Assembly (NCBI GenBank): GCA_015488295.1
Contig: WFOC01000003.1
Coordinates: 1 to 52,421 of the forward strand
Length of the DNA stretch: 52,421 bases
From: Gammaproteobacteria bacterium
GTDB lineage: Bacteria > Pseudomonadota > Gammaproteobacteria > SZUA-229
Reading direction: 5' to 3'
The notes below the pieces were generated by a model. The model made no database searches, was not told the origin of the DNA, and worked only from the letters and a program-made list of their open reading frames with translations. The position numbers and the translations under genes were made by a program. How positions within the stretch are numbered: the first letter of the stretch is position 1; every line of letters starts with the position of its first letter. This document shows positions 29,492 through 38,229 of the stretch, in pieces.

Positions 29492-30225
29492 CAGAAAATC
29501 ATCCCGTAAGCGAGTACAAAAATAATGGGAAACAGGGAAGCAAAAGCGATCAGACCAAAGCCATCCAGCATCGGGCTGCGACCGCTAATCGATGATGCCA
29601 GACCGATGCCCAGTGCAGTAACCAGCGGCACGGTAATGGTCGAAGTGGTAACGCCGCCGGAGTCATAGGCAATACCGATGATTTCATCCGGTGCAAAACC
29701 GGTAAGCACAATCACCATCATGTAGCCACCCATAATAAGATACTGCAGCGACCAGTTTAATAAAATCCGCAGCACACCAAGCGCAATAGCAAACCCCACC
29801 GACAGTGCCACGGTAAGGCGCAGACCATCCGCATAAGCTTCCATCGCCGTTGTATTCATTCCGATCATCCCCGCCTCGGCGGCTACTTTCGAAGCTTCTT
29901 CAGCGACCGCAATCAATGCCGGTTCAGCGATGGTGGTGCCAAAGCCCAGGGCAAAAGCAAAAGTCAGTAACCAGAACACACTGCCTTTGCTGGCAAAATC
30001 GTACGCCATTGATTCACCAACGGGAAACAGTCCCTGCTCCAGACCAAAGATAAAAAACGTCAAACCCAGCACTACAAAAAACAGGCCGACAAATGTCTGC
30101 AGCAGGTTTTCTGGTGCCTGCTGCAAAACCACTATCTGAAAAAAAGCGATAACCAGAATAATCGGCAGCAGGTCACGCATGCTGCCGAGAAAAGACTTCG
30201 TAAAAAGACGGGCCGGACCTTTCAA
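29491..30225 (-). CDS. DUF1538 membrane protein, first of a pair
   Basis: A 244-residue homologue of the downstream gene with the same blocks ([54 protein letters not shown]). The start appears to be TTG at 30225, two bases past the tatD stop, so translation is probably coupled to tatD; an ATG at 30180 is possible but has no binding site. The pair, the PII-like protein and the CBS protein form one operon. Confidence 0.8.
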   Translation of the reverse strand: MKGPARLFTKSFLGSMRDLLPIILVIAFFQIVVLQQAPENLLQTFVGLFFVVLGLTFFIFGLEQGLFPVGESMAYDFASKGSVFWLLTFAFALGFGTTIAEPALIAVAEEASKVAAEAGMIGMNTTAMEAYADGLRLTVALSVGFAIALGVLRILLNWSLQYLIMGGYMMVIVLTGFAPDEIIGIAYDSGGVTTSTITVPLVTALGIGLASSISGRSPMLDGFGLIAFASLFPIIFVLAYGMIF

Positions 30226-30226
30226 G

Positions 30227-31036
30227 CTAGACGGTTCCTGTATTCAGTTCAGTAAAAAATCTGCGACTGTTTTCATAAGCCGCTGTGATCAACTGATCTT
30301 CTTCCAGAAGCATATGTTTTGCCACCGCCCGTGCAATATGCGGAAGAAAATACGGTTCGTTGCGGCCTTTCTGCACAGGTTTTTCTTTCAGGTCGCGTGG
30401 CAATAAATAAGGCGCGTCTGTTTCCAGCATGATTCTGTCCAGAGGAATATGCCCTACCGCCTGCTGCAGGGATGCGCCGCGTCGCTCATCACAGATCCAG
30501 CCGGTGACACCGACATACATATCGAGCAGAACATAGTCATTCACCTCTTCGATAGTACCGGTAAAACAGTGCGCAACGATCTTATCCAGATTACTGCGAC
30601 AGCTTTTTATCATCGAAACAAAATCTTCATGCGCATCACGCTGGTGTAAAAATAACGGTTTTTGCAGATCAATCGCGATTTCCAGCTGTGCTTCAAAAGT
30701 GCGAATCTGTTCTTTTCGCGTAGCAAAGTTGCGATTGAAATCCAGCCCGCATTCACCGACAGCCACTGCATTTTTGTGTTTCAGCATGTCTCGCAATTCA
30801 CTGTCCAGAGCACTGGAATAATCACCAGCGTGATGAGGATGCAAACCGACAGTGGCATAACAAACAGATTCGTATTGCTCTGTTAACAACAGCGCCTGTT
30901 CACTGTGCAAGCTATCCGTGCCGGTCACGATTAACTGCTTAACACCCGCTTCCAGTGCACGCTCAATCACCTGCTCAATATCTTTTTTAAACGAACTGCC
31001 GGTTAAGTTAACACCGATATCAACATATTTTTTCAT
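30227..31036 (-). CDS. tatD: TatD family metal-dependent deoxyribonuclease
   Basis: TatD proteins are TIM-barrel 3'-5' exonucleases with roles in DNA repair and turnover. The product is 269 residues from [13 protein letters not shown], which matches the E. coli TatD start (DIGVNLTS); an ATG four codons upstream has a weak GGA site. Motifs are [33 protein letters not shown] and [12 protein letters not shown], all close to TatD rather than YcfH or YjjV. Divergent from rsmJ by about 56 bases. Confidence 0.9.
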   Translation of the reverse strand: MKKYVDIGVNLTGSSFKKDIEQVIERALEAGVKQLIVTGTDSLHSEQALLLTEQYESVCYATVGLHPHHAGDYSSALDSELRDMLKHKNAVAVGECGLDFNRNFATRKEQIRTFEAQLEIAIDLQKPLFLHQRDAHEDFVSMIKSCRSNLDKIVAHCFTGTIEEVNDYVLLDMYVGVTGWICDERRGASLQQAVGHIPLDRIMLETDAPYLLPRDLKEKPVQKGRNEPYFLPHIARAVAKHMLLEEDQLITAAYENSRRFFTELNTGTV

Positions 31037-31092
31037 ATCAGTTATCATATCAGTTCCGACCGCTAACAATAAAAACAAAAAGGTATTTCACC

Positions 31093-31875
31093 ATTTTAAA
31101 TCAGGCCTCAATTGCTGTTGTATGCTTTTCGAAGATACGCCTGCCGCAAGCAAAGGAATTTTGCCAGCAGAACGGATTAGCGCTACTGAAAAACAAAGAT
31201 AAGCACCATGACCTGCAACTTGTCTTTCATGACGACCTGGTTGAATTATATGATCGCCAGCTGAACACCACGATTTCCATCGATTTTCTTGCCGGCACAC
31301 TGGCACACCGCCAGCAGTTCGGCGGCGGTCGGGGCCAGGCCATTGCCAAAGCCGTTGGCCTGAAATCAGGCACAGTACCCGACATCCTCGACACAACCGC
31401 CGGCCTGGCAGGTGATGCCTTCGTGCTCGCCACACTGGGCTGCCCGGTCACCATGCTCGAACGCTCCGCCATTGTCTTCACTTTGATCGAAAACGCCATC
31501 GAACGCGCCACGCTCAACGAAAAATTTACGCCAATATCAGAACAGGGGTTTCATGTTATCAACTGTGATGCCAACGATTATATCGAGGAGCAGCTAAACG
31601 CTGAAGCAGCCGCGCCCGATGTAATCTACATCGACCCCATGTATCCTCACAGAAAAAAATCGGCGCTGGTAAAAAAAGATATGCAGGTGCTGCAGCGCTT
31701 GCACGGCATCGATGACGACCCCGCCGCGTTACTGAAAAACGCCCTGCGCTTCGCAAAAAAACGCGTGGTTGTAAAACGCCCGATTCAGGCAGAAACGCTT
31801 GACGATAAAAAACCGAACACCTGCATCAAAAGCAAAAAAACACGGTATGACATTTATACCATTGCCAAAATGTAG
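31093..31875 (+). CDS. rsmJ: 16S rRNA (guanine1516-N2)-methyltransferase RsmJ, probable ATT start
   Basis: RsmJ methylates G1516 of 16S rRNA. The conserved body has FGGGRGQAIAKAVG, the SAM-binding DTTAGLAGDAFVLATLG, YIDPMYPHRKKSALVKK and KRVVVKRP. The frame is open from 31012 to the stop, yet there is no ATG, GTG or TTG upstream of a GTG at 31423, which would cut off the SAM-binding domain. The family N-terminus (ASIAVVCFSK...) begins near 31108. An ATT at 31093 has AAAAAGG nine bases upstream and is the best candidate, giving 260 residues. ATT starts are rare (infC, pcnB). A sequencing error is an alternative. Confidence 0.85.
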   Translation: MLNQASIAVVCFSKIRLPQAKEFCQQNGLALLKNKDKHHDLQLVFHDDLVELYDRQLNTTISIDFLAGTLAHRQQFGGGRGQAIAKAVGLKSGTVPDILDTTAGLAGDAFVLATLGCPVTMLERSAIVFTLIENAIERATLNEKFTPISEQGFHVINCDANDYIEEQLNAEAAAPDVIYIDPMYPHRKKSALVKKDMQVLQRLHGIDDDPAALLKNALRFAKKRVVVKRPIQAETLDDKKPNTCIKSKKTRYDIYTIAKM

Positions 31876-31921
31876 CGCCTTTCAGGGAAGCGCCAGCTCA
31901 CGTCAACAATAAAAATATTGT

Positions 31922-32404
31922 TTAATCCCTGAAATTATTAAACTGCAGCGGCAGGTCAATATCAGCACCTTTCAGGTAAGCCATCACCGCCTGTAACTCA
32001 TCACGTTTTTTACCCGTAACACGCACCTGCTCACCCTGAATCGCGGCCTGTACTTTAAACTTCTGCTCCTTGATCATCTTGGTGATTTTCTTTGCATCTT
32101 CTTTGTCGATACCATGTTTTACCGTGATCGTTTGATAAGCACGCAAGCCGCGTTCTTCAACCTTGCCACGATCAAGGCAGCGATTATCAATACCGCGTTT
32201 GGATAATTTATTCACCATAATGTCGCGCATCTGTTTCAGCTGAAAGTCGCTGCCCGCTTCAAAATTCATTTCATAGTCTTTTAGTATGACCTTCGCATCA
32301 CTGCCTTTAAAATCAAACCGGTTCGAAATCTCACGGTTCATCTGATCGACCGCATTAGTTAATTCATGGCTGTCGACTTCAGCAACAATATCAAAAGATG
32401 GCAT
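31922..32404 (-). CDS. yajQ: YajQ family nucleotide-binding protein
   Basis: A 160-residue UPF0234 protein with two alpha/beta repeats (MPSFDIVAEVDSHELTNAVD, RFDFKGSDAKV, then VQAAIQGEQVRVTGKKRDEL). YajQ homologues bind cyclic di-GMP in Xanthomonas and act with transcription factors; nucleic-acid or tRNA binding has also been suggested. It converges on rsmJ. No operon partner. Confidence 0.95.
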   Translation of the reverse strand: MPSFDIVAEVDSHELTNAVDQMNREISNRFDFKGSDAKVILKDYEMNFEAGSDFQLKQMRDIMVNKLSKRGIDNRCLDRGKVEERGLRAYQTITVKHGIDKEDAKKITKMIKEQKFKVQAAIQGEQVRVTGKKRDELQAVMAYLKGADIDLPLQFNNFRD

Positions 32405-32504
32405 GTAAATTCTCCGCTAACCCAGATTCAAGGCGATAGATTAAAATAAAAAACTTCGTCAGAAGTATATTACTATACGAGATTACTATTCAAGAGTTTC
32501 AAAT

Positions 32505-32894
32505 ATGGCCAAGACAAACATAATCAACCTGATCATCGCACTTGGTGCATTCAATGCATTCATCGCTGTCGCCGCCGGCGCATTTGCTGCTCATGGATTA
32601 AAAAACATATTAAGCCCCGAATACATCAACACCTTCAAAACAGCCGCCGATTATCAGATGATACATGGCATCGGTTTAATCCTCATCGGCATTTTGAGCA
32701 AACAAAATCCCGGTCGTTACAACACCACCGCCGCCATCTTCATGTTCATCGGCATTATTTTATTCAGCGGCAGTCTATACACGCTCACCCTGACCGGCAC
32801 TCGATGGCTGGGAATCATCACCCCGTTTGGCGGCCTGTGCTTTTTAATCGCTTGGCTAACACTCGGATTTAATTATTTATTAAATAAAAATTAA
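32505..32894 (+). CDS. DUF423 membrane protein (YgdD-like)
   Basis: A 129-residue inner-membrane protein with four helices and the family signature AAGAFAAHGLK followed by TAADYQMIHG; FSGSLYTLTLTG and TPFGGLCFLIAW come later. Function of the family is unknown. Free-standing gene, divergent from yajQ by about 100 bases. Confidence 0.92.
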   Translation: MAKTNIINLIIALGAFNAFIAVAAGAFAAHGLKNILSPEYINTFKTAADYQMIHGIGLILIGILSKQNPGRYNTTAAIFMFIGIILFSGSLYTLTLTGTRWLGIITPFGGLCFLIAWLTLGFNYLLNKN

Positions 32895-33055
32895 AAACCC
32901 GTTTTTATTAAAGAATCAAACCGTTCCCCACGATTACTTACCCACCCTTTAAACAAACTAACGAGATCAAATAAGACAAAAAAGCAACCGGGTTCACAAA
33001 GGATATACGCATATTCCTGTAATGATTCTAATTTGTTGCTAGACTCTCAAGACTC

Positions 33056-34180
33056 ATGGATCTCACAAAAAAATATAACGCAAATCCCGATCTAACGGCA
33101 CTGGCGCAATCGGATAAATTACAGCTACTCTATCGCCAGTCCTTCCCGGCCATTTTTATCAGCCTGTTTAATGCCTCGCTGCTAACCATCCTGCTCTGGC
33201 CCGCCCAGGACCACCGCATACTGCTCACCTGGTTTGGCATTCTGGCTGTCACCTCTACTGCGCGCATGATTCTGTTCATCCGGTATAAAAAAGCCGCACC
33301 AGAGGCCTCGGACGTTCTGCGCTGGGAAAAACCTTTTTTCATAACGCTTATCCTGTCATCGCTGGTCTGGGGCGTTGGCTGTGTGCTGATTATGCCGCCT
33401 GATTCGCTGGTGCATCAGGCCGTTATCTTTTACTTTTTAATCGGCATGTCAGGCGGTGCCATCTCGGTTTATTCCGCACACCGTACGATGACACTGGCAA
33501 CAATCGCTGCTGTATTGCTGCCGATCACGGGGTATTCCCTCATTCAGGGTGAATTCATTTTTGTGCTCACGGCCATTGGAGCCATCGTCTTCTTTCTTTC
33601 TGCGATACATGCCACAAAGCTCCTCGGTCTTGCCATGCACCAGAACTTTCTGATGACGCACCAGCTGAAACTTTCCAAGGAAAAAGCTGAGCGACTCGCA
33701 CGCATTGACGATCTGACCGGCCTGTTCAATCGACGCGCATTCTATGAATACGGCGAAATACTGGCGAACAGCAGCCAGCGCAGTAAAAATGAACTGGCGA
33801 TGATTCTGATGGACATCGACAACTTTAAAGCCATTAACGACCGCTACGGCCATGCAGCAGGCGATGCGGCATTAAAACAAATCGGTCAGATACTGCTGAA
33901 ACGGTTAAGAAAATCCGATATCTACGCACGTATTGGCGGCGAAGAATTCGGCATGCTGCTGCCCCTCACCTCACTGGAAAAAGCCGCACAACTTGCAGAA
34001 GAACTACGTCAGGTTATTGCCAGCACACCTGTCAGCTATGAAAACGACAGCTTCACCATCACCGCCAGCTTTGGCGTGACCAGCGATACCTGTAATATTG
34101 ATGCCCTCGTACGCCAGGCTGACCTGGCCATGTACCAGTCAAAAGATTCCGGTCGCAATACGGTTGTCTGCAACAAATAA
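33056..34180 (+). CDS. Diguanylate cyclase with membrane sensor domain
   Basis: The 374-residue protein makes cyclic di-GMP. The first 190 residues hold about six membrane helices of a MASE-like sensor with no name I can assign. A linker follows to the GGDEF domain (DDLTGLFNRRAF at 218-229). The active site is GGEEF at 294-298 and the inhibitory I-site RKSD at 285-288 has the correct five-residue spacing, so the enzyme is probably active and feedback-inhibited. The PilZ protein just downstream is its likely receptor. Confidence 0.93.
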   Translation: MDLTKKYNANPDLTALAQSDKLQLLYRQSFPAIFISLFNASLLTILLWPAQDHRILLTWFGILAVTSTARMILFIRYKKAAPEASDVLRWEKPFFITLILSSLVWGVGCVLIMPPDSLVHQAVIFYFLIGMSGGAISVYSAHRTMTLATIAAVLLPITGYSLIQGEFIFVLTAIGAIVFFLSAIHATKLLGLAMHQNFLMTHQLKLSKEKAERLARIDDLTGLFNRRAFYEYGEILANSSQRSKNELAMILMDIDNFKAINDRYGHAAGDAALKQIGQILLKRLRKSDIYARIGGEEFGMLLPLTSLEKAAQLAEELRQVIASTPVSYENDSFTITASFGVTSDTCNIDALVRQADLAMYQSKDSGRNTVVCNK

Positions 34181-34302
34181 AAGCCACCGCCTGCCCGTCA
34201 TTTAACTTTCTTACCAGCCCTGCCTACGATAAAACTGTTTTGCAATAGGCGGTTTCTCTACTATGCTTGCATAAAAACAGCTATAAAAAATTCTTATCAT
34301 AA

Positions 34303-35001
34303 ATGTCGGGCATGAAAAAACTATCGCTACAGTCAGGAGCAACGCTACAGCTGCAGTTTCTTGACGAAACACGGCGTGACCGCTATCAGGTTAACGTCAT
34401 CGGTTATGTCGAAGGCCATAGTTTAATGATCACCGCTCCGCAGAAAAACGGAAACTTCGTGCTGTTACGCGAAGGCCAGCAATTTGTAGTCAGGCTGTTA
34501 TCCGGCACCCAGATCATCGGTTTCAATTCTGAAGTTCTGAAGGTTTACAACAACCCGTTCTCCTACGTCCATCTCAAACCACCGCTTGAAATTTCACAGT
34601 TAAACGTCAGAAATGCACACCGGGTAGAGCTAAAAGTCATCGCCAGCATACAGAACATCGAGCGCGATGAAGAAAGCAACGGCATTATAAAACCTGCGGA
34701 CAGCAAATCATCCTCCGCCATCGTCAACAACATGAGCATCACTGGTTGCCAGATACAGCTGCTGGAAACATTGCCCGAAAATTTTAAAGAGTTGATGATC
34801 AGCGCAAAAATCACTGTCGCCGAGCAGGAAAGGATTTTGACCATGGAAGCGGAAATCTGCTCACACCGTAAAGCTGAAATAGACGGCAAAAACTGGCAGC
34901 TGTATGGCATGAAATTCAACGAACTGGATGATGACCGCCGCCTGTTATTAAACTGTTTTGTTTATGAACAGCTGGTCAAGGAATTTTTCAACGAAAAATA
35001 A
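34303..35001 (+). CDS. PilZ-domain cyclic di-GMP receptor (YcgR-like)
   Basis: A 232-residue protein with an N-terminal YcgR-like beta domain (residues about 10-95) and a PilZ domain. The cyclic di-GMP motifs are intact: RNAHR at 103-107 and NMSITG at 143-148. YcgR-type proteins brake the flagellum or control secretion and adhesion. It follows the cyclase by about 120 bases on the same strand. ATG codons at 34303 and 34312 are both possible starts. Confidence 0.9.
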   Translation: MSGMKKLSLQSGATLQLQFLDETRRDRYQVNVIGYVEGHSLMITAPQKNGNFVLLREGQQFVVRLLSGTQIIGFNSEVLKVYNNPFSYVHLKPPLEISQLNVRNAHRVELKVIASIQNIERDEESNGIIKPADSKSSSAIVNNMSITGCQIQLLETLPENFKELMISAKITVAEQERILTMEAEICSHRKAEIDGKNWQLYGMKFNELDDDRRLLLNCFVYEQLVKEFFNEK

Positions 35002-35041
35002 AAACAGCTTCCGGCCGCACCGCTCATCTAAAAAAACTTTC

Positions 35042-35800
35042 CTAGCGTTTAAATTTTTTTCCCTGTATGGCCGCGCAGATGCCACGAAAAATACCAACTT
35101 CCCGCTGCGTTGTATTCGCCCGTTTAAAAAAACCTTTTAATCGCCGCATAATGACATCCGGGTTGTTGCTGCCAAAAAAATCAATGCTGTCCAGCGCCTC
35201 CTGCAAATGCTGATACATGCCCTCCAGCTGCTCGGTGTCAGCCAGCACATCTTGATAATGCTTCTTCCCTTTCTTTTTGATGATTTTTTCATCACTTAAA
35301 GCCAGCCGCAATTCATAGCTGACCACCTGCACCGCTGCCGCCAGATTTAACGAGCTGTAATCCGGGTTGGTCGGAATATGCAAAAGCACGTTGCACTTCG
35401 CCAGCTCGTCATTGGTCAGACCGCTGTTCTCACGGCCAAAAACGATAGCAATATCACCCTGCTCGATGAACTCAAGCGAGGTCTGCACACATTCTCTGGG
35501 CTCCAGAATCGGCCACTCAATGGTGCGTAACCGCGCGCTGGTGCCAGCCACCCAGACACAATCTGAAATCGCCAGGCTTAAGTCATCCACCACCACCGCA
35601 TCATCCAGCACATCAAGCGCACCGGCGGAGCGACTGATCGCTTCCAGAGAAGGAAAATCTTTAGGCTGCACCAGGTACAGCCGTGACAGCCCCATATTTT
35701 TCATCGCCCTCGCGGCCGCGCCGATATTGCCGGGATGCGAGGTATTTACCAGGACGATGCGGATATTTTTTAATAGAGCGAGATTTGCTTGCTGTGTCAT
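35042..35800 (-). CDS. trmJ: tRNA (cytidine/uridine-2'-O)-methyltransferase TrmJ
   Basis: The 252-residue SPOUT enzyme methylates the ribose of position 32 in several tRNAs. Motifs are NTSHPGNIGAAARAMKNMG, IVFGRENSGLTNDEL and SSLNLAAAVQVV, which form the SAM-binding knot, plus a C-terminal helical extension typical of TrmJ. It is divergent from suhB, a common arrangement in gammaproteobacteria. Confidence 0.94.
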   Translation of the reverse strand: MTQQANLALLKNIRIVLVNTSHPGNIGAAARAMKNMGLSRLYLVQPKDFPSLEAISRSAGALDVLDDAVVVDDLSLAISDCVWVAGTSARLRTIEWPILEPRECVQTSLEFIEQGDIAIVFGRENSGLTNDELAKCNVLLHIPTNPDYSSLNLAAAVQVVSYELRLALSDEKIIKKKGKKHYQDVLADTEQLEGMYQHLQEALDSIDFFGSNNPDVIMRRLKGFFKRANTTQREVGIFRGICAAIQGKKFKR

Positions 35801-35878
35801 GGCGGCAATTCTGCTATGCTACGCACCAAATTAAAAGCACTTTATTCAAACTCTTTAACTCCAGCTCTTTAAAAACTT

Positions 35879-36041
35879 ATACCTTTCACGTTTGGGAATA
35901 CTCAATCCAGAGTGTATATCTCATGGTGAAGGGCTAGACGCAAAAATACCGCTAGAGTAATCTCTGGCAAAATTTTGCAACGACGCCATTCGCCATGAGA
36001 GGCGCGCTATAGATTGAGTATTTTTTGAACGTGGAAGGTAT
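35879..36041. repeat. Long imperfect palindrome covering the suhB leader
   Basis: The first arm starts ATACCTTTCACGTT (35879-35892) and the second ends AACGTGGAAGGTAT (36028-36041). The pairing continues inward through AATACTCAATC and TCTCATGG blocks, with most differences being G-U compatible, to a loop near 35950-35980. The arms are about 60 bases each. The outer arm includes GGAAGG, the ribosome binding site of suhB. It may be an RNA control element or a small mobile element (MITE). No target-site duplication is obvious. Confidence 0.7.
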
Positions 36042-36044
36042 CAT

Positions 36045-36851
36045 ATGCAAGCAATGGTAAATATAGCGGTGCGCGCTGCGCGTGCTGCCGGCGACATTAT
36101 AATTCGTAACATGGATAGACTTGATCGCCTCAAAGTCGTCACCAAACAGAACAATGATTTCGTCAGTAACGTCGACCACATGGCCGAAGAGGCCATTATC
36201 GCCACCATCAAGGAAGCCTTTCCTGATCACGGCATTCTCGCCGAAGAAAGCGGCACACAGGCAGAAAGCTCAGAATACCAGTGGATCATCGACCCGCTGG
36301 ACGGCACCACCAACTACCTGCATGGCTTCCCGCAATTCGCAGTTTCCATTGCCCTGCAGGTCAAAGGTCGCCTCGAAGTCGGCGTTATTTATGACCCAAT
36401 GGCGCAGGAATTATTTACCGCTTCACGCGGCAACGGCGCACAGCTTAACGACAAAAAAATCCGCGTCACCAGCCACAAGGGTCTGAAAAACGCCCTGCTC
36501 GGCACCGGTTTTCCTTATCACGACCAGAGCTATCTCGACACCTATCTGGAAACCATGAAAGCCCTGATGCAAAAAACCGCCGGCCTGCGCCGCCCCGGTT
36601 CCGCTGCCCTCGACCTGGCCTGGCTGGCCGCCGGCCGCATCGACGGCTTCTGGGAATTCAACCTGAAAGCCTGGGATATCGCCGCCGGCGCACTCATCGT
36701 GCGTGAAGCCGGTGGCATCGTCAGCGATTTTGAAAACAGGGACGGTTATCTGAAAAGTGGCGACATCATTGCTGCGGCTCCCAAGGTTTATCCTGAGATG
36801 ATGAAAATCATTCAGGAAAAGGTTGGCGCGAGCAATTACCTGAGAAAATAA
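36045..36851 (+). CDS. suhB: SuhB, inositol monophosphatase family
   Basis: SuhB is an inositol-1-phosphatase and, in E. coli, a factor for rRNA antitermination complexes with NusA/B. The 268-residue protein has the metal-binding E67-E68 (AEESG), DPLDGTTN at 83-90 and WDIAAGALIVREAGG. GGAAGG sits about six bases before the ATG inside the palindrome described above. Confidence 0.94.
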   Translation: MQAMVNIAVRAARAAGDIIIRNMDRLDRLKVVTKQNNDFVSNVDHMAEEAIIATIKEAFPDHGILAEESGTQAESSEYQWIIDPLDGTTNYLHGFPQFAVSIALQVKGRLEVGVIYDPMAQELFTASRGNGAQLNDKKIRVTSHKGLKNALLGTGFPYHDQSYLDTYLETMKALMQKTAGLRRPGSAALDLAWLAAGRIDGFWEFNLKAWDIAAGALIVREAGGIVSDFENRDGYLKSGDIIAAAPKVYPEMMKIIQEKVGASNYLRK

Positions 36852-36904
36852 GCGATCAGAAAAAATCGCGCTCAAACAGTCGAGCGAGCATTGCCAGATA
36901 ACAT

Positions 36905-37360
36905 ATGATTTCTGACCAACAGTTTCTGAAAGTAATCGATGCCACGCCTCTGGTCTCCATTGATCTAATTCTTGAAAACCCGCAGGGAAAAATACTGCTC
37001 GGCAAGCGCAACAACCGCCCTGCTCAAAATTACTGGTTTGTCCCCGGTGGCAGAATACGTAAAAACGAAAAGCTGGCAGATGCGATAAAAAGAATTTCAT
37101 CCACTGAACTAGGCACTGAAATCACATTGAACAACAGCCAGCTACTCGGTGCTTTCGATCATATTTATGATGATAACTTTTCAGGCAGCAACGGCATAAA
37201 CACGCATTATGTAGTGCAGGCTTACAAGGTTCGCATGAAAGATGATTTTAAAATCATGGCCGACGACCAGCACTCTGAAAAAAAATGGTGGCACATAAAA
37301 GATTTACTTGATGCGCCTGACGTGCATCAAAACACAAAAGCCTATTTTCCGAAGGCGTAA
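36905..37360 (+). CDS. nudD: GDP-mannose mannosyl hydrolase-like Nudix protein
   Basis: A 151-residue Nudix protein with the GDPMH-specific start (TPLVSIDLILENPQGKILLGKR) split around RPAQNYWFVPGGRIRKNE. The Nudix box reads GGRIRKNEKLADAIKRI...ELG, lacking one of the usual catalytic glutamates, as known for this subfamily, which uses a different metal and base arrangement. It hydrolyses GDP-mannose to GDP and mannose. It follows suhB on the same strand by about 50 bases. Confidence 0.85.
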   Translation: MISDQQFLKVIDATPLVSIDLILENPQGKILLGKRNNRPAQNYWFVPGGRIRKNEKLADAIKRISSTELGTEITLNNSQLLGAFDHIYDDNFSGSNGINTHYVVQAYKVRMKDDFKIMADDQHSEKKWWHIKDLLDAPDVHQNTKAYFPKA

Positions 37361-37387
37361 TTTTCCGCTGTAACAACCACGGCAAAA

Positions 37388-37427
37388 AAAAACACCGCAA
37401 CCACCCGTGAGTGACTGCGGTGTTTTT
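37388..37427. terminator. Bidirectional terminator between nudD and the cytochrome operon
   Basis: AAAAACACCGCA (37388-37399) pairs with TGCGGTGTTTTT (37416-37427), with an internal loop. It can stop nudD and the convergent cytochrome operon. Confidence 0.85.
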
Positions 37428-37442
37428 ATTTCTGCAACAAGA

Positions 37443-37910
37443 TCACCTGGCCGGTATTGCATCCACCCGGTAAACCTCATGACAGGCAACACAGTTTTGC
37501 ATCAACTCACTTAACTGCTTCAGGCTTACAGATGTATCACCAAAGGCTTCCGCATCCATCGCCAGCTGATCAAACTTTCTGTGCGTATCAAAGCCCAGCT
37601 TTTTAAACTCCAGCGGCAGCTTCTTCATCAGTGATCCGGGAACAGCCTGCTGAGCCGCACCACCAACTTCTCTTGCCGCCCTGGCGACTGTTTCTGCATC
37701 ACCTTCACTGGCTGCCTGAATAATCTGCTGCGCTGCGCTTAAGAACATTCGCATTTCAGCCAACACCAGGTTTCTTTCATCAACTTCCAGCAGCAGCGAC
37801 TGCCTGCCGTCTTCTGCAACAGTTATTTCACCGGCAACGATGAATCTATAAGCCATTGCACCGATAACAAGCAATGCACCCAACAATAACACCCAACATA
37901 ATTTACACAT
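37443..37910 (-). CDS. Cytochrome c'-like monohaem protein
   Basis: A 155-residue protein with an N-terminal membrane anchor or signal (hydrophobic CWVLLLGALLVIGAMAYRF) and a single haem-binding CVACH at the C-terminus, followed by EVYR. Four amphipathic helices precede it. That layout is the cytochrome c' / c-556 type. Such proteins bind NO or act as electron carriers in the periplasm. Last gene of the operon with the FadL-type porin; the first gene is a related cytochrome. Confidence 0.7.
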   Translation of the reverse strand: MCKLCWVLLLGALLVIGAMAYRFIVAGEITVAEDGRQSLLLEVDERNLVLAEMRMFLSAAQQIIQAASEGDAETVARAAREVGGAAQQAVPGSLMKKLPLEFKKLGFDTHRKFDQLAMDAEAFGDTSVSLKQLSELMQNCVACHEVYRVDAIPAR

Positions 37911-38014
37911 ATCAATTTCTATTCCTTAAAACAACTCTGATTAAAACAAATTGCAAGCTGAACCATTCCGGCCCAGCCTGCAAAATACAGTTTCATAAAT
38001 TGACTAGAATTTTC

Positions 38015-38215
38015 CTAGCAACAACTCCCGTCTTTCACACCAAACTTCCTTAATATACTGGCCAGAGGGCATAAATTTGTTATACCACTTTGCGCCAGAT
38101 TAAAGCCGACAAAAGCTGTCAGACCAATCCAGTATGGATGCACGAAGTGCGCAAGAGCTATACCAAGCAATACCATAAGGCCTGCCATAAGGTGAACGAT
38201 TCTATCAACTGTCAT
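38015..38215 (-). CDS. DUF2892 small membrane protein
   Basis: A 66-residue protein with two membrane helices and the DUF2892 pattern (MTVDRIVHLMAGLMVLLG, then GFNLAQSGITNLCPL). It ends in Cys-Cys. Similar proteins occur fused or adjacent to rhodanese domains (YgaP). No rhodanese is seen here. Located between the porin and the second cytochrome gene. Confidence 0.88.
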   Translation of the reverse strand: MTVDRIVHLMAGLMVLLGIALAHFVHPYWIGLTAFVGFNLAQSGITNLCPLASILRKFGVKDGSCC

Positions 38216-38229
38216 GACTTTCTCCCGGG

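Noticed and set aside
31423..31875. GTG at 31423 as the start of rsmJ
   Set aside because: It would remove the GGGRGQ and DTTAGLAGD segments needed for SAM binding, while the upstream frame codes for exactly these.
32895..33055. Cyclic di-GMP riboswitch before the diguanylate cyclase
   Set aside because: I could not find the GEMM core sequence or paired stems in this leader.
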